Part shown: in pieces, positions 1 to 7,180 of the stretch
How positions within the stretch are numbered: position 1 is the stretch's first letter
How the letters are laid out: every line of letters begins with the position of its first letter
Assembly: GCA_002707085.1 (NCBI GenBank)
Contig: PALY01000010.1
Span: 1,843-19,404, forward strand
Source of the DNA: Deltaproteobacteria bacterium
GTDB taxonomy: Bacteria > Myxococcota_A > UBA796
Reading direction: 5' to 3'
Length of the DNA stretch: 17,562 bases
Notes under the pieces: model-generated
What the model was told of the DNA's origin: nothing
The model's input: the letters and a program-made list of their open reading frames with translations, nothing else
Databases searched by the model: none
Position numbers and translations under genes: made by a program

Positions 1-1
1 T

Positions 2-775
2 GAACTTCGGCAATGGTTGACCCGAAGTCATTTGGGGATGCTGGCCATTGATCGGCATGGTGACCCTGGTGCTTCTCTCAGTTTGATGGCGCACATATTG
101 TTGAATCAACCCAGAGGTGCGGATCTCATCGGAGAGCGCATCGACCAAGCGATGCTTGCTTTGCCGACTGCAATTGGTTTTAGAGAAAGAATGGTTGGAG
201 CCGTGGATGTTGCATTGCGTGCAGTACCGCTCGATCGACCCGTCAAGTTGACCATTGTTCAGGTGTCGTGCGGCGCTTTAATGGCTCGGTTGTTGCCGCA
301 ACTGGTCAATCAAGGTGCCACCATTACTTGTGTTGACGGAAACGCGGAAGCGCTGGCGTTTGTTGATAGCGGCTTGCATGCCCGACCCGCTGGGGTCCAG
401 TTGAGATTGGTGAATCAAGACTTGGCGGGATTGGGAGATGGTGAGGCTGGGCCATCTTTGGAACCACAAGATGTGGTGATAATCAACGGTTTGCTCGATC
501 ATTTGCCCGAACGAATGGTTGGATCCTTGATGTCTTGGTGTGGTTCGCAACTTCGAGAAGATGGTGTGTTGATCATGACAAGTATGGCTCCCACATCGGA
601 TGCCAGGACGATGGAACATTTATTAAATTTCCCTATTGTTCGCAGGACATCGTCCGAATTGATGGTGCTTGTTCAGGCGGCTGGTTTCACAGGGGGGGTT
701 CAGACTTTGCGTCACAGATCCGACCATGGAGGTATTGTGATTAGCGCTCAACTGTCTGTGAATGGTCAAGTGTGA
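2..775 (+). CDS. Class I SAM-dependent methyltransferase, 5' end cut by window edge
   Basis: The reading frame is open from the first bases of the window, so the true start is probably outside it. A TTG at 17 is possible but has no upstream Shine-Dalgarno. Numbering residues from that TTG, a motif I-like strand and turn (VQVSCGA, about 81-87) is followed by an acidic motif II strand (TCVDGNAEAL, 104-113). A later strand (DVVIINGLLDHLPE, 152-165) has the usual 'who leads the post-motif' form. The C-terminal pattern FPIVRRTSSEL then AAGF is typical of small-molecule or lipid methyltransferases, where it ends with a recognition of 'RT/RS-EL...AGF'. The substrate cannot be told. It resembles the methyltransferase part of fatty-acid methyl ester biosynthesis proteins, but I would not name it so. 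A stem-loop follows the stop directly, so it probably ends its transcription unit. Methyltransferase call is fairly sure; specificity is unknown. Confidence 0.72.
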   Translation, partial: ELRQWLTRSHLGMLAIDRHGDPGASLSLMAHILLNQPRGADLIGERIDQAMLALPTAIGFRERMVGAVDVALRAVPLDRPVKLTIVQVSCGALMARLLPQLVNQGATITCVDGNAEALAFVDSGLHARPAGVQLRLVNQDLAGLGDGEAGPSLEPQDVVIINGLLDHLPERMVGSLMSWCGSQLREDGVLIMTSMAPTSDARTMEHLLNFPIVRRTSSELMVLVQAAGFTGGVQTLRHRSDHGGIVISAQLSVNGQV

Positions 776-776
776 G

Positions 777-794
777 GGTCGGGGTTGCCCGACC
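777..794 (+). terminator. Stem-loop directly after the methyltransferase stop, possible terminator
   Basis: A perfect 7-bp stem (GGTCGGG at 777-783 pairs with CCCGACC at 788-794) closes a GTTG loop, starting two bases after the stop codon. The stem is GC-rich as in intrinsic terminators. The T-run expected straight after it is missing; the nearest one (TTTT at 811-814) is 16 bases downstream. It may be a weak terminator, a Rho-assisted 3' end or an mRNA-stabilising hairpin. Confidence 0.45.
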
Positions 795-872
795 ACCACA
801 TACCGCGTACTTTTGGACACCTAGGAGTAATGGAAGTATCCATTCCCGAATGTCTCAATGGAGAAAGCCGAA
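795..872 (+). promoter_or_regulatory. Intergenic leader with a short inverted repeat, possible promoter or operator region
   Basis: This is the only gap between the methyltransferase and the lipoprotein unit, so a promoter for the 873-4658 unit would be expected here. A perfect inverted repeat with 6-base arms (AATGGA at 829-834, TCCATT at 839-844, AGTA between) sits 28 bases before the start codon. A TTGGAC (813-818) could be a -35 element, but no convincing -10 lies at the right spacing. No promoter can be assigned with confidence. Confidence 0.25.
860..864 (+). promoter_or_regulatory. Ribosome binding site deciding the lipoprotein start
   Basis: GGAGA lies eight bases before the ATG at 873. 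The earlier in-frame ATG at 858 has no such motif, and starting there would put charged residues (EKAE) before the signal sequence. This favours 873. Confidence 0.6.
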
Positions 873-1718
873 ATGATCCGAAATTGGATGTGTACCTTGG
901 CGCTTCTTACCGTCGCATGCGGCGGGGAGTCGCCTGATAAAAGCGCAGCAACGGGGGCTGAAACAGCCGCCAAACCTGCAGTCGAAAAGAAGGTGGTCAA
1001 ATTTGATAAGTCCACACTTCAAGCCGAAGCGCTCGAGATAGCGCTGGTTCCTTCACCGGCAGAAATGCAGAAGGCGCTCAACAATGCTGGCTTGCAAAGT
1101 CAGTTGAGTACCATGGTGGAGAAGCGTGACATTGCGATGAAGGCAGAAAACAAAGATCAGATTGCTGTGCGCACTGGTGTTGTTCTCGCCGACTTGGTGT
1201 TGACGGTTCAGGATGCGACCACTGAAGAACAGTTGGCTCGTCTTAATCGCCTCAAAGAGGGTTTTGCTCTTCTGGGTGCAGGAGACGATGTAGCGAATAC
1301 CATCGAAGACTTGCGCGGGCAGATTCAAGGTGGCTCGGGTAGCCGGGCTGATTTGTTGAAAGAGTTTGACGAACTGTCCGGTGTGCTTGTGCCAGAACTC
1401 AAGTACGAAGCCGGTGAGTGGGTTGTGCCCTTGATTCAGGCTGGCTCATGGCTGGAAGGCGCCCATTTGGTGTCGGGTGCCATCAAAAAAGAAGCCAAGT
1501 ACGAAGAGGCTGGCAAGCTGTTGAAGCAGCCAGCAGTCGTGGACTATTTCCTTAAGTATGTGCAACGTGAAGGTTCCGATAAGGCACCCGATCAGGTTGT
1601 GAAAAAGCTCGAAGAGACATTGACTATGCTCAAGGAGATCACATCCAAGGAAACCATTGAAGAAGAAGACGTCAACAACATTTACAGTGCCACTGGTGCT
1701 GTATTGACGATGCTGTAG
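873..1718 (+). CDS. Helical envelope lipoprotein of unknown family
   Basis: From ATG 873 the protein has 281 residues. It begins with a short positive N-terminus, a hydrophobic stretch (WMCTLALLTVA) and a cysteine followed by GGES, which reads as a signal peptidase II site (TVAC; Thr at -3 is less usual than Leu). After the cysteine comes a flexible Ser/Ala/Lys-rich linker of about 30 residues. The rest is almost wholly helical, with several Lys/Glu-rich amphipathic stretches and one distinctive segment, VVPLIQAGSWLEGAHLVSGAI. I recognise no catalytic motif. It leads a three-gene unit with nine bases to the next gene and nine more to the TerB-FHA-ABC exporter, so it may be an envelope partner of that exporter. 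A start at 858 is possible but less likely. Lipidation is well supported; function is unknown. Confidence 0.72.
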   Translation: MIRNWMCTLALLTVACGGESPDKSAATGAETAAKPAVEKKVVKFDKSTLQAEALEIALVPSPAEMQKALNNAGLQSQLSTMVEKRDIAMKAENKDQIAVRTGVVLADLVLTVQDATTEEQLARLNRLKEGFALLGAGDDVANTIEDLRGQIQGGSGSRADLLKEFDELSGVLVPELKYEAGEWVVPLIQAGSWLEGAHLVSGAIKKEAKYEEAGKLLKQPAVVDYFLKYVQREGSDKAPDQVVKKLEETLTMLKEITSKETIEEEDVNNIYSATGAVLTML

Positions 1719-1722
1719 GAGG
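1717..1722 (+). promoter_or_regulatory. Strong Shine-Dalgarno overlapping the upstream stop codon
   Basis: AGGAGG, five bases before ATG 1728, overlaps the TAG stop of the lipoprotein gene (1716-1718). The arrangement fits coupled translation of the two genes. Confidence 0.7.
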
Positions 1723-1727
1723 TAACC

Positions 1728-2147
1728 ATGCGATTCCTACCACTTGCTCTATTACTGACCGTTTCTGGCGTAGCCACAGCGGATGAAGAAGAAGCTGACA
1801 CCTGTCTTCGAACGAAGATTTGGGCAGGCTACAACGATGGCTGGGCGGTTCGTACTGCCACATCGGCGAGTTTGGCCGAGGGTGATCACCGAATTTACTT
1901 GGTGACGATGTATGCCGGTAACGAGTATCGGTTGCAGGTTTGCGGTGATGCAAATGCAAACGACGTCGATATCGTATTGCACGATGCCAACGGCACTGAA
2001 CTGATGAGGGATGAGTCGGATGATCGCGAGCCGTTGATTAATTTCAAACCGGCCAGCACCGACACGTACTACATCGCGGTCTACGCCGGGTCGCTGGCGA
2101 AGGGTCAAACCAAGGCTGGTGTCGCCATGGCGGTGACGTACAAGTAG
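1728..2147 (+). CDS. Small exported protein with PPC-like beta-sandwich pattern
   Basis: The 139-residue product starts with a clean signal peptide (MRFLPLALLLTVSGVATA) with probable cleavage after ATA, giving a mature protein that begins with an acidic DEEEAD stretch. The rest reads as alternating beta strands: a GDHRIYLVTMYAGNEYRL segment, then DVDIVLHDANGTEL, an acidic DESDDREP turn, and a closing TDTYYIAVYAG strand. That order resembles bacterial pre-peptidase C-terminal (PPC) domains, which are small beta-sandwiches in secreted proteins. Two cysteines, at residues 26 and 72, could form a disulfide in the periplasm. No enzyme motif is seen. It sits between the lipoprotein and the exporter with short gaps on both sides, so a shared envelope role is likely. 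The fold assignment is tentative; export is well supported. Confidence 0.72.
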   Translation: MRFLPLALLLTVSGVATADEEEADTCLRTKIWAGYNDGWAVRTATSASLAEGDHRIYLVTMYAGNEYRLQVCGDANANDVDIVLHDANGTELMRDESDDREPLINFKPASTDTYYIAVYAGSLAKGQTKAGVAMAVTYK

Positions 2148-2156
2148 GAAGAGTAG

Positions 2157-4658
2157 ATGTCGGCTGGCCTAGAAGCGCGCTTCCTTAAGGAGGTTGGCGC
2201 GGACGGTGTGGATGCGAACAGCGTGTCCTATGCGGCCAATTTTACTCGATTGGTGGTTCGTAGCTTGGGGTTGGTCAATCCACCCCACGCGAGCCGAGAA
2301 ATCTTGGTTCAAGCCATATGTTCCGTTCATGAATGGGGTGAGGGTCTTGGCGCGGACCTGCTTGAGCTTGCGTTGCTGCCTGAGTTTCGAGATGGGCTTC
2401 GCGATGAAGAAATGTGGGCCTTTTCCAATCGATTTGGGCCGGAAGCTGCCGCTGCATTGAAAGCCCGTGATGCATCCATGGATCTACGTGGTTTTGCCAA
2501 TCGATATGGTCCACGCGCCTCGCTTCATATGTTGGACACTCTATTCGCGGTTGCCACTGCGGATACGGTGCTAAATCTGCGAGAAGTCCATCGTTTGGAA
2601 GAAGCGGCACAGGAACTCGATGTGGATGCCATATTGGTGACTGCATTGCTTCAAAAGCATGATCAGCGCATGGCCGATGGGGAACTTCGGTTTCCCTTGG
2701 TTGGTGAGCGGTTGGTGATTGGACGTTCGATAGGAACGGACATTTTGCTGGCCGACCCTCAAGTGGCTCAACGGCATGCAGAATTGACCTTTGTGGGGGA
2801 AGGCTGGCGAGTGTCGGATTTGGGTAGTGGTAGACCCACCGTCATCAATGGTCGCTCTGTGGCATCCGCTCCCCTTGTCGATGGGGACAGCATCCAGATT
2901 GGTCCATACCTTCTTCGTCGTTCTGGTGAAGAACTGATCGCCACAGGAGAGCGTCAGTTCACCTCATTGAGTGTGCGAGGGCTTCGTCGACACATCGGAG
3001 ACACACCGTTGATTGACGATGTGAGTTTCACAGTGTTTTCGGGTGAAGTGATCGCCGTTGTCGGACCTTCAGGTTGCGGTAAGACCACACTGCTGAATGC
3101 GATCAATGGCGTGGCTCCAGCCGATGAGGGAGAGGTTCTTCTTGATGGCCAGTCTTTTCATACACAACTGATGTTGGATCGATCATTGGTTGGGATCGTG
3201 CCACAAGATGATTTGGTTCATGCAGAATTGACCGTTGAAGAAAGTCTCTTTTATTCCGGTCAACTCCGGTTTGGTTCGGATGTGTCCAAACAACAGATTT
3301 GGGACCAAGTTGATCGGGTACTCGATGAACTGGAACTGGAACACATCCGGCACAGTCGAATTGGTGATGTTCTACGAAGAGGTATCTCAGGAGGTCAGCG
3401 CAAACGGGTCAATCTGGGCCAAGAATTGATGAGTCGCTCAACACGAGTGCTTTTCTTGGACGAACCCACCAGTGGGCTGGACCCTCGCGCTTCTCAAGAT
3501 ATTGCGAGACGGGTCCGTCAGTTGGCGGACCGCGGGCGCATTGTGTTTTTGGTCACCCATGACCTAACGCCCGAAATTATCGCGCAAGTTGACCACATGT
3601 TGGTGTTGGCTCCAGGCGGTCGATTGGCATTTTTCGGTCCGCCAGTAGATGCCTGTCGTTGGTTCGATGTCCTCACGCCGGATGCGGTGTTCAATCGGTT
3701 TGGCGATCACACTCCCGAGCAGTGGGCGGACAACTATAAGCGTTCCGAATCTGCTCGGAAATATGTGGATACTCGGGAACATCTGGTCAGTTTGGAGGGT
3801 GTAACTTCAAAGGACGCTCCGGAAACAGTTCCCTCGCAGCCATCCTTTTGGACCCAGGTGTGGGGACAGCTTTCCCGCTACAGCAAGGTGAAGTTTCGGG
3901 ATAAAACAGGCGTGATTGTACTCACGGCACAGCCTCCTTTGCTCGCTTTGGTCATGTGGTTGGTGTTTCCAGAACCCACCACTGCCTTGATGTTCATGCT
4001 GGCTCTTTCTTGTCTTTGGTTTGGAATGTCAGCTTCTGTGAGAGAGCTAATCACGGACCGGGTCATCTGGCGTCGGGAGCGTAGGGTGGGGCTGGGGGTA
4101 TTGCCCTACCTTTTGAGTAAGGTTGCTGTGTTGGGGATGTTGGTCACGGTGCAGTGCCTCGTCTTTACTGGGCTGTTGTTTTATGTGTTGAACATGGTCG
4201 ACTATGGGTTCGACTTTGCGTTGCTCGGACTGGTCACCACGCTCACAGGTTTGGTGGGAATGTCGTTGGGGCTTCTGGTCAGTGCCTCGTGGACCAGCTC
4301 GGAAGCAGCCGTGGGAACGTTGCCCCTATTGCTGATTCCCCAGATCACGTTTTCCAGCATCATGGTCAGTGTTCGGTCGATGGGTGAAATGGCTCAGTTC
4401 TGCAGCTGGTTTACGGTACAGCGCTATTCATTTGATGCGGTGATCAAGTGTGGCGAAGAATTGGCCTACTTCAAGTACGGTCAATGGCAACGGCAGCGAG
4501 TGCGTGGTTTTCTATATGAACTTGGACTCAAAGGCTCTGCGAAAGCGGATGATGTTGGCCTGTCATTAGAGGCTCTTGGTGCATCCTTGTGTGGATTCAT
4601 CCTTTTGTTTCTTTCGGTCGCGATGCTGTTGACTTGGGCTCGCGGTCGGAACGGCTAA
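2157..4658 (+). CDS. TerB-FHA-ABC ATPase-ABC-2 permease fusion, ABCG-type exporter
   Basis: The 833-residue protein joins four parts. Residues about 48-172 are helical with a TerB-like signature (LDTLFAVATADTVLN, then LREVHRLEEAAQEL). Residues about 178-258 form an FHA domain with the expected GRS (189-191), QRH (205-207) and NG (231-232) phosphothreonine-binding residues. Residues about 270-500 are an ABC ATPase with Walker A GPSGCGKTT (303-311), Q-loop Q350, signature SGGQ (411-414), Walker B VLFLDEP (431-437) and switch H468, all intact. Residues about 585-828 hold six hydrophobic segments of an ABC-2 permease, including the ABCG-like RVIWRRERRVG segment (635-645). The order ATPase then permease in one chain is that of ABCG half-transporters, which act as dimers. 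FHA suggests gating by a Ser/Thr kinase; none is in the window. The cargo is unknown, with the two upstream envelope proteins as likely partners. Its stop overlaps the convergent GNAT gene by four bases. Confidence 0.9.
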   Translation: MSAGLEARFLKEVGADGVDANSVSYAANFTRLVVRSLGLVNPPHASREILVQAICSVHEWGEGLGADLLELALLPEFRDGLRDEEMWAFSNRFGPEAAAALKARDASMDLRGFANRYGPRASLHMLDTLFAVATADTVLNLREVHRLEEAAQELDVDAILVTALLQKHDQRMADGELRFPLVGERLVIGRSIGTDILLADPQVAQRHAELTFVGEGWRVSDLGSGRPTVINGRSVASAPLVDGDSIQIGPYLLRRSGEELIATGERQFTSLSVRGLRRHIGDTPLIDDVSFTVFSGEVIAVVGPSGCGKTTLLNAINGVAPADEGEVLLDGQSFHTQLMLDRSLVGIVPQDDLVHAELTVEESLFYSGQLRFGSDVSKQQIWDQVDRVLDELELEHIRHSRIGDVLRRGISGGQRKRVNLGQELMSRSTRVLFLDEPTSGLDPRASQDIARRVRQLADRGRIVFLVTHDLTPEIIAQVDHMLVLAPGGRLAFFGPPVDACRWFDVLTPDAVFNRFGDHTPEQWADNYKRSESARKYVDTREHLVSLEGVTSKDAPETVPSQPSFWTQVWGQLSRYSKVKFRDKTGVIVLTAQPPLLALVMWLVFPEPTTALMFMLALSCLWFGMSASVRELITDRVIWRRERRVGLGVLPYLLSKVAVLGMLVTVQCLVFTGLLFYVLNMVDYGFDFALLGLVTTLTGLVGMSLGLLVSASWTSSEAAVGTLPLLLIPQITFSSIMVSVRSMGEMAQFCSWFTVQRYSFDAVIKCGEELAYFKYGQWQRQRVRGFLYELGLKGSAKADDVGLSLEALGASLCGFILLFLSVAMLLTWARGRNG

Positions 4659-5320
4659 ACGGCCGGGTGTCGGCTGATGGGTTCCACGCGCTCGCAAGCC
4701 TCTAGGTCGAGGACATACTTCACCATCTGTTTTCCATAAAAGGTGAACCGTTCACTATCTTCAAAACCCCAGCTTGTGAGTTGTCGGTTTGCCGCTTCGT
4801 TATCCACTTCTGTGGTCACTTTGACGTGTTTGTGTCCCCGTGCATACAGGTCGTCAAACAAGACTTTGTTGATGTGTCCACTCACTCGCTTTCCACGAAG
4901 GTTGGGTTCAAAGCTACAGAATAGGCTTTCGGGGTATTGGTCGGCACCACTGGCGTCGTTGTAGCGGCGCGTACCGATAAGCTTGCTCAATACTTTGGGT
5001 TGCAGGGCTTTGGGGAATGCTGCGAGTCCAAGGACGGGCCATGCACGCTTAAAGCAGGCGTTCATCATGGCTTCTGTGTTCTGACTTCCTGCGATGAAGC
5101 CACGGATATTCATGTCTTCTTGGTACACAAAGCCGATGAATCTCTCGTCGTCTATCAGCACGGTGTACAGACACTGCAGGAATCGTTCTCCCAGTTGCGC
5201 CCACGTGGAGTTGCCCATGGCAGCGAGGTGCAGTCTCGCAACGGCTTCGACGTCCGTGGCTTGCATGGCGCGAATCCGGCTCATGACTTTAGGATCTGCT
5301 GTGAAAGGTCGGAGACTCAT
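4655..5320 (-). CDS. GNAT-family N-acetyltransferase
   Basis: The 221-residue protein has a GNAT layout. The N-terminal IRAMQATDVEAVARLH (16-31) is the usual first strand and helix. A hydrophobic strand (RFIGFVYQE, 60-68; IRGFIAGS, 72-79) follows, then strand 4 with a weak acetyl-CoA loop (EPNLRGKRVSGH, 138-149). A clear motif B (TTEVDNEAANRQLTSWGFE, 169-187) closes the core. The pyrophosphate loop is an R-G-K-R-V-S form rather than the usual RGxGxG/A, so acyl-donor binding may differ. The start at 5320 is favoured because its ATG overlaps the crotonase stop (ATGA). It is the last gene of the dpgA-like operon and may acylate its product or a carrier, but this is inferred only from position. 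Family call is good; substrate is unknown. Confidence 0.82.
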   Translation of the reverse strand: MSLRPFTADPKVMSRIRAMQATDVEAVARLHLAAMGNSTWAQLGERFLQCLYTVLIDDERFIGFVYQEDMNIRGFIAGSQNTEAMMNACFKRAWPVLGLAAFPKALQPKVLSKLIGTRRYNDASGADQYPESLFCSFEPNLRGKRVSGHINKVLFDDLYARGHKHVKVTTEVDNEAANRQLTSWGFEDSERFTFYGKQMVKYVLDLEACERVEPISRHPAV

Positions 5321-6045
5321 TCGTCTTTGTGGCTTTTGATCGTATCGAGGAATGCCGTTTGATGAATCGCCCGATGTTGGGCTGCAAGAAAGTTACCGAT
5401 TGCATTCTCGAAATCGGTGGAGAAGCTTTCATTCAGCAGTCTGCGAGCAAGCGTGACCGCATCGGTATGGATTGGGCCGAAGGCTTTGATGGTTTCATCC
5501 AGGGCGGCATTCAGATCGTCGGATACCTGGCCCACGATTCCAAGTTCGTTCGCTTCGGTTGCCGTCAGTACTGGACACTGCATGATGAGACGCTTTGCCC
5601 GGCCAAGACCGACCATTTTTCCGAGACGGAATGTGGCCATTCCAGGAAGGAACCCAAGGTGAACTTCGTTGAAGTGAATCCGCGCTGCATTTGTTGCGAT
5701 TACTGCATCTGCAACCAACATGAGTTGGGCGCCGCCACCCGCACAGGTGCCATCGATCAGCGCCACAATCGCCTTGGGGAGTCGTTCGATCCGAACACAG
5801 ATTTTTTCCCACTTGTTGAAGCCATGAATATCCATGGGCTGATCGGGTCGAAATTCTTCAAAATCGATTCCATGAGAGAAATGTCCGTTGTGTCCTTCGA
5901 TGACCACGACCTTGCATTCGCTGGCATCTTCTAGGTGATCGCAGACCTGCGTCAGCTCCCGGACCATGAGCATATTGATGCGATCACGGATCAGTGTGAT
6001 GCGAGCAATGTTTTCCTGTTCTTCGAATCGAATGGTCTCGTACAT
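5317..6045 (-). CDS. Crotonase-fold protein next to dpgA, DpgB/DpgD-like, one catalytic Glu replaced
   Basis: The 242 residues follow the enoyl-CoA hydratase/isomerase pattern. HFSHGIDFEEF (55-65) matches the first oxyanion-hole segment and GTCAGGGAQLML (99-110) the second. FNEVHLGFLPG (125-135) carries the second catalytic glutamate, E127. The first one (Glu144 in rat enoyl-CoA hydratase) is replaced by Gln107, so a normal syn-hydration is unlikely. A dehydration/isomerisation helper role, or one acting without full hydratase chemistry, is more probable. In glycopeptide-antibiotic gene clusters DpgA is helped by two crotonases, DpgB and DpgD, in making 3,5-dihydroxyphenylacetyl-CoA. The position here, seven bases after dpgA, fits that role. 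I cannot tell DpgB from DpgD. The ribosome binding site TAGGAA overlaps the dpgA stop. Confidence 0.82.
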   Translation of the reverse strand: MYETIRFEEQENIARITLIRDRINMLMVRELTQVCDHLEDASECKVVVIEGHNGHFSHGIDFEEFRPDQPMDIHGFNKWEKICVRIERLPKAIVALIDGTCAGGGAQLMLVADAVIATNAARIHFNEVHLGFLPGMATFRLGKMVGLGRAKRLIMQCPVLTATEANELGIVGQVSDDLNAALDETIKAFGPIHTDAVTLARRLLNESFSTDFENAIGNFLAAQHRAIHQTAFLDTIKSHKDE

Positions 6046-6052
6046 GCTGTTC

Positions 6053-7108
6053 CTACCAACTCAAAAGTGCTGTTTCAATTGTTGAACCAGGTCCCATGGT
6101 CATCATCACTCCTCTATCGCCTCGCTTCACTAAGCCTTCTTCTATCAACCGTTTGTAGCTGAAAAGAAAACTTCCCGAACCGAGATTTCCAAAATGGCGA
6201 AGTACGCCCACTGTATGACGAACATCATGCTCGGTAATGCCGATGTTGTATTTGATGGCATCGATCACTTTTTTTCCACCCGAGTGGATGATCCAGTGGT
6301 CGATGTCTCTTCGCTTCAGCCCATGTTTGGTCAGCAGCCCATCGACGGGTGTTTCCGTGTGGAGTCCAAGAACATAGGGGACGTCTCGATCGAGGTAGAA
6401 AGAGAATTTGCCGTGGTCCGTCGACCAGTTGTACCGCATGGCGCCCCAGGCATCTGGGATGATGTGGCTATTGAAACCCAGAATCGACGGCGCTAGCGTG
6501 TCATCTTGAACTTCGGATCGAACCAACACCGCAGCACATCCATCTCCAAACAAGCTGTTGACTACGCCGGTTCCGATGGTGTCATCGTAGATATACAGAG
6601 CGGAATTGACCTCGCAACAAATCATTAAAGCGTTTTGGCCAGGGTTCGCAGTACACCAGCCAGAGACGGGGTTGAGTCCATTCAATCCCGCATTGCATCC
6701 CATCCCAACGATGTCGGTACGCTGGCAGTCCACTCTAAAGCCGAGATGTTTGATGAACATGGCCGTAAGACCAGGGAGCATCAAGCCCGTAGATGTGATG
6801 CAGCACAGGTAGTCAATGTCTTCTGGCTTCAGTTTGTGGGGGTCCAGCGCCTTGCCGATAGCCTCGCGGGCGAGCCGCAAAGACCACGTGCGATGTTTGA
6901 TGAGTAGTTCTTCCTGATCTTCGCTTGGAACGCCGTTTTCGTCCGGTTCTGGAAGCACCAAATGGCGACCTTTGATGTGGGATGCTCCGAACATGCTCCG
7001 CACGGCAGGGTTCGCCACACGGAAGAGATCAAGAATGTCTTGTTGGCTGTATCGATTGGGCGGGTTTGATGTGCCTACCGACAGGATTCTGGGAAGGGCT
7101 GAATTCAT
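6053..7108 (-). CDS. dpgA: DpgA-like type III polyketide synthase (3,5-dihydroxyphenylacetyl-CoA synthase)
   Basis: The 351-residue protein shows the chalcone-synthase triad: Cys138 in VGMGCNAGLN (134-143), His275 in WIIHSGGKK (272-280) and Asn308 in HFGNLGSGS (305-313). The C-terminal MGPGSTIETALL (338-349) is the counterpart of the CHS 'GPGxTxE' loop. The GCNAG form of the nucleophile region, SLFGDG (185-190) and RHLVLPEP (48-55) resemble DpgA more than plant-like chalcone or alkylpyrone synthases. DpgA condenses four malonyl-CoA units to 3,5-dihydroxyphenylacetyl-CoA, the precursor of dihydroxyphenylglycine in vancomycin-type antibiotics. A GGAG lies five bases before the ATG, which sets the start. 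It leads an operon with a crotonase and a GNAT. No DpgC dioxygenase is seen nearby, so the end product may be the acid, ester or amide rather than the glyoxylate. Type III PKS is sure; the DpgA subtype is likely. Confidence 0.85.
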   Translation of the reverse strand: MNSALPRILSVGTSNPPNRYSQQDILDLFRVANPAVRSMFGASHIKGRHLVLPEPDENGVPSEDQEELLIKHRTWSLRLAREAIGKALDPHKLKPEDIDYLCCITSTGLMLPGLTAMFIKHLGFRVDCQRTDIVGMGCNAGLNGLNPVSGWCTANPGQNALMICCEVNSALYIYDDTIGTGVVNSLFGDGCAAVLVRSEVQDDTLAPSILGFNSHIIPDAWGAMRYNWSTDHGKFSFYLDRDVPYVLGLHTETPVDGLLTKHGLKRRDIDHWIIHSGGKKVIDAIKYNIGITEHDVRHTVGVLRHFGNLGSGSFLFSYKRLIEEGLVKRGDRGVMMTMGPGSTIETALLSW

Positions 7109-7180
7109 ACGAACTCCAGTTTGCCAGTAAATGACTGATATGCGCTATTCTGACTCACACGCATTTCGTGGTTTTTGGCT
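7109..7180. promoter_or_regulatory. Divergent intergenic region between dpgA-like operon and HEAT/HD-GYP pair
   Basis: These 72 bases must hold the promoters of both outward-facing units. On the minus strand GGAG (7114-7117 as CTCC) gives dpgA its ribosome site. On the plus strand TTGCCA (7121-7126) and TATTCT (7146-7151) are possible -35 and -10 boxes, but their 19-base spacing is long. The plus-strand start has no clear Shine-Dalgarno. Shared control of the two units is possible; nothing in the sequence proves it. Confidence 0.3.

Noticed and set aside
858..872. Earlier ATG for the lipoprotein
   Set aside because: No Shine-Dalgarno upstream, and it would add charged residues before the signal peptide; ATG 873 has GGAGA at good spacing.
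1752..2108. Minus-strand open frame opposite the PPC-like gene
   Set aside because: The plus-strand gene has a signal peptide and an AGGAGG site; the minus frame has neither a ribosome site nor recognisable features.
5329..5934. Plus-strand open frame of 201 codons opposite the dpgA-linked crotonase
   Set aside because: Cys-rich, motif-free translation exactly antisense to a well-supported crotonase.
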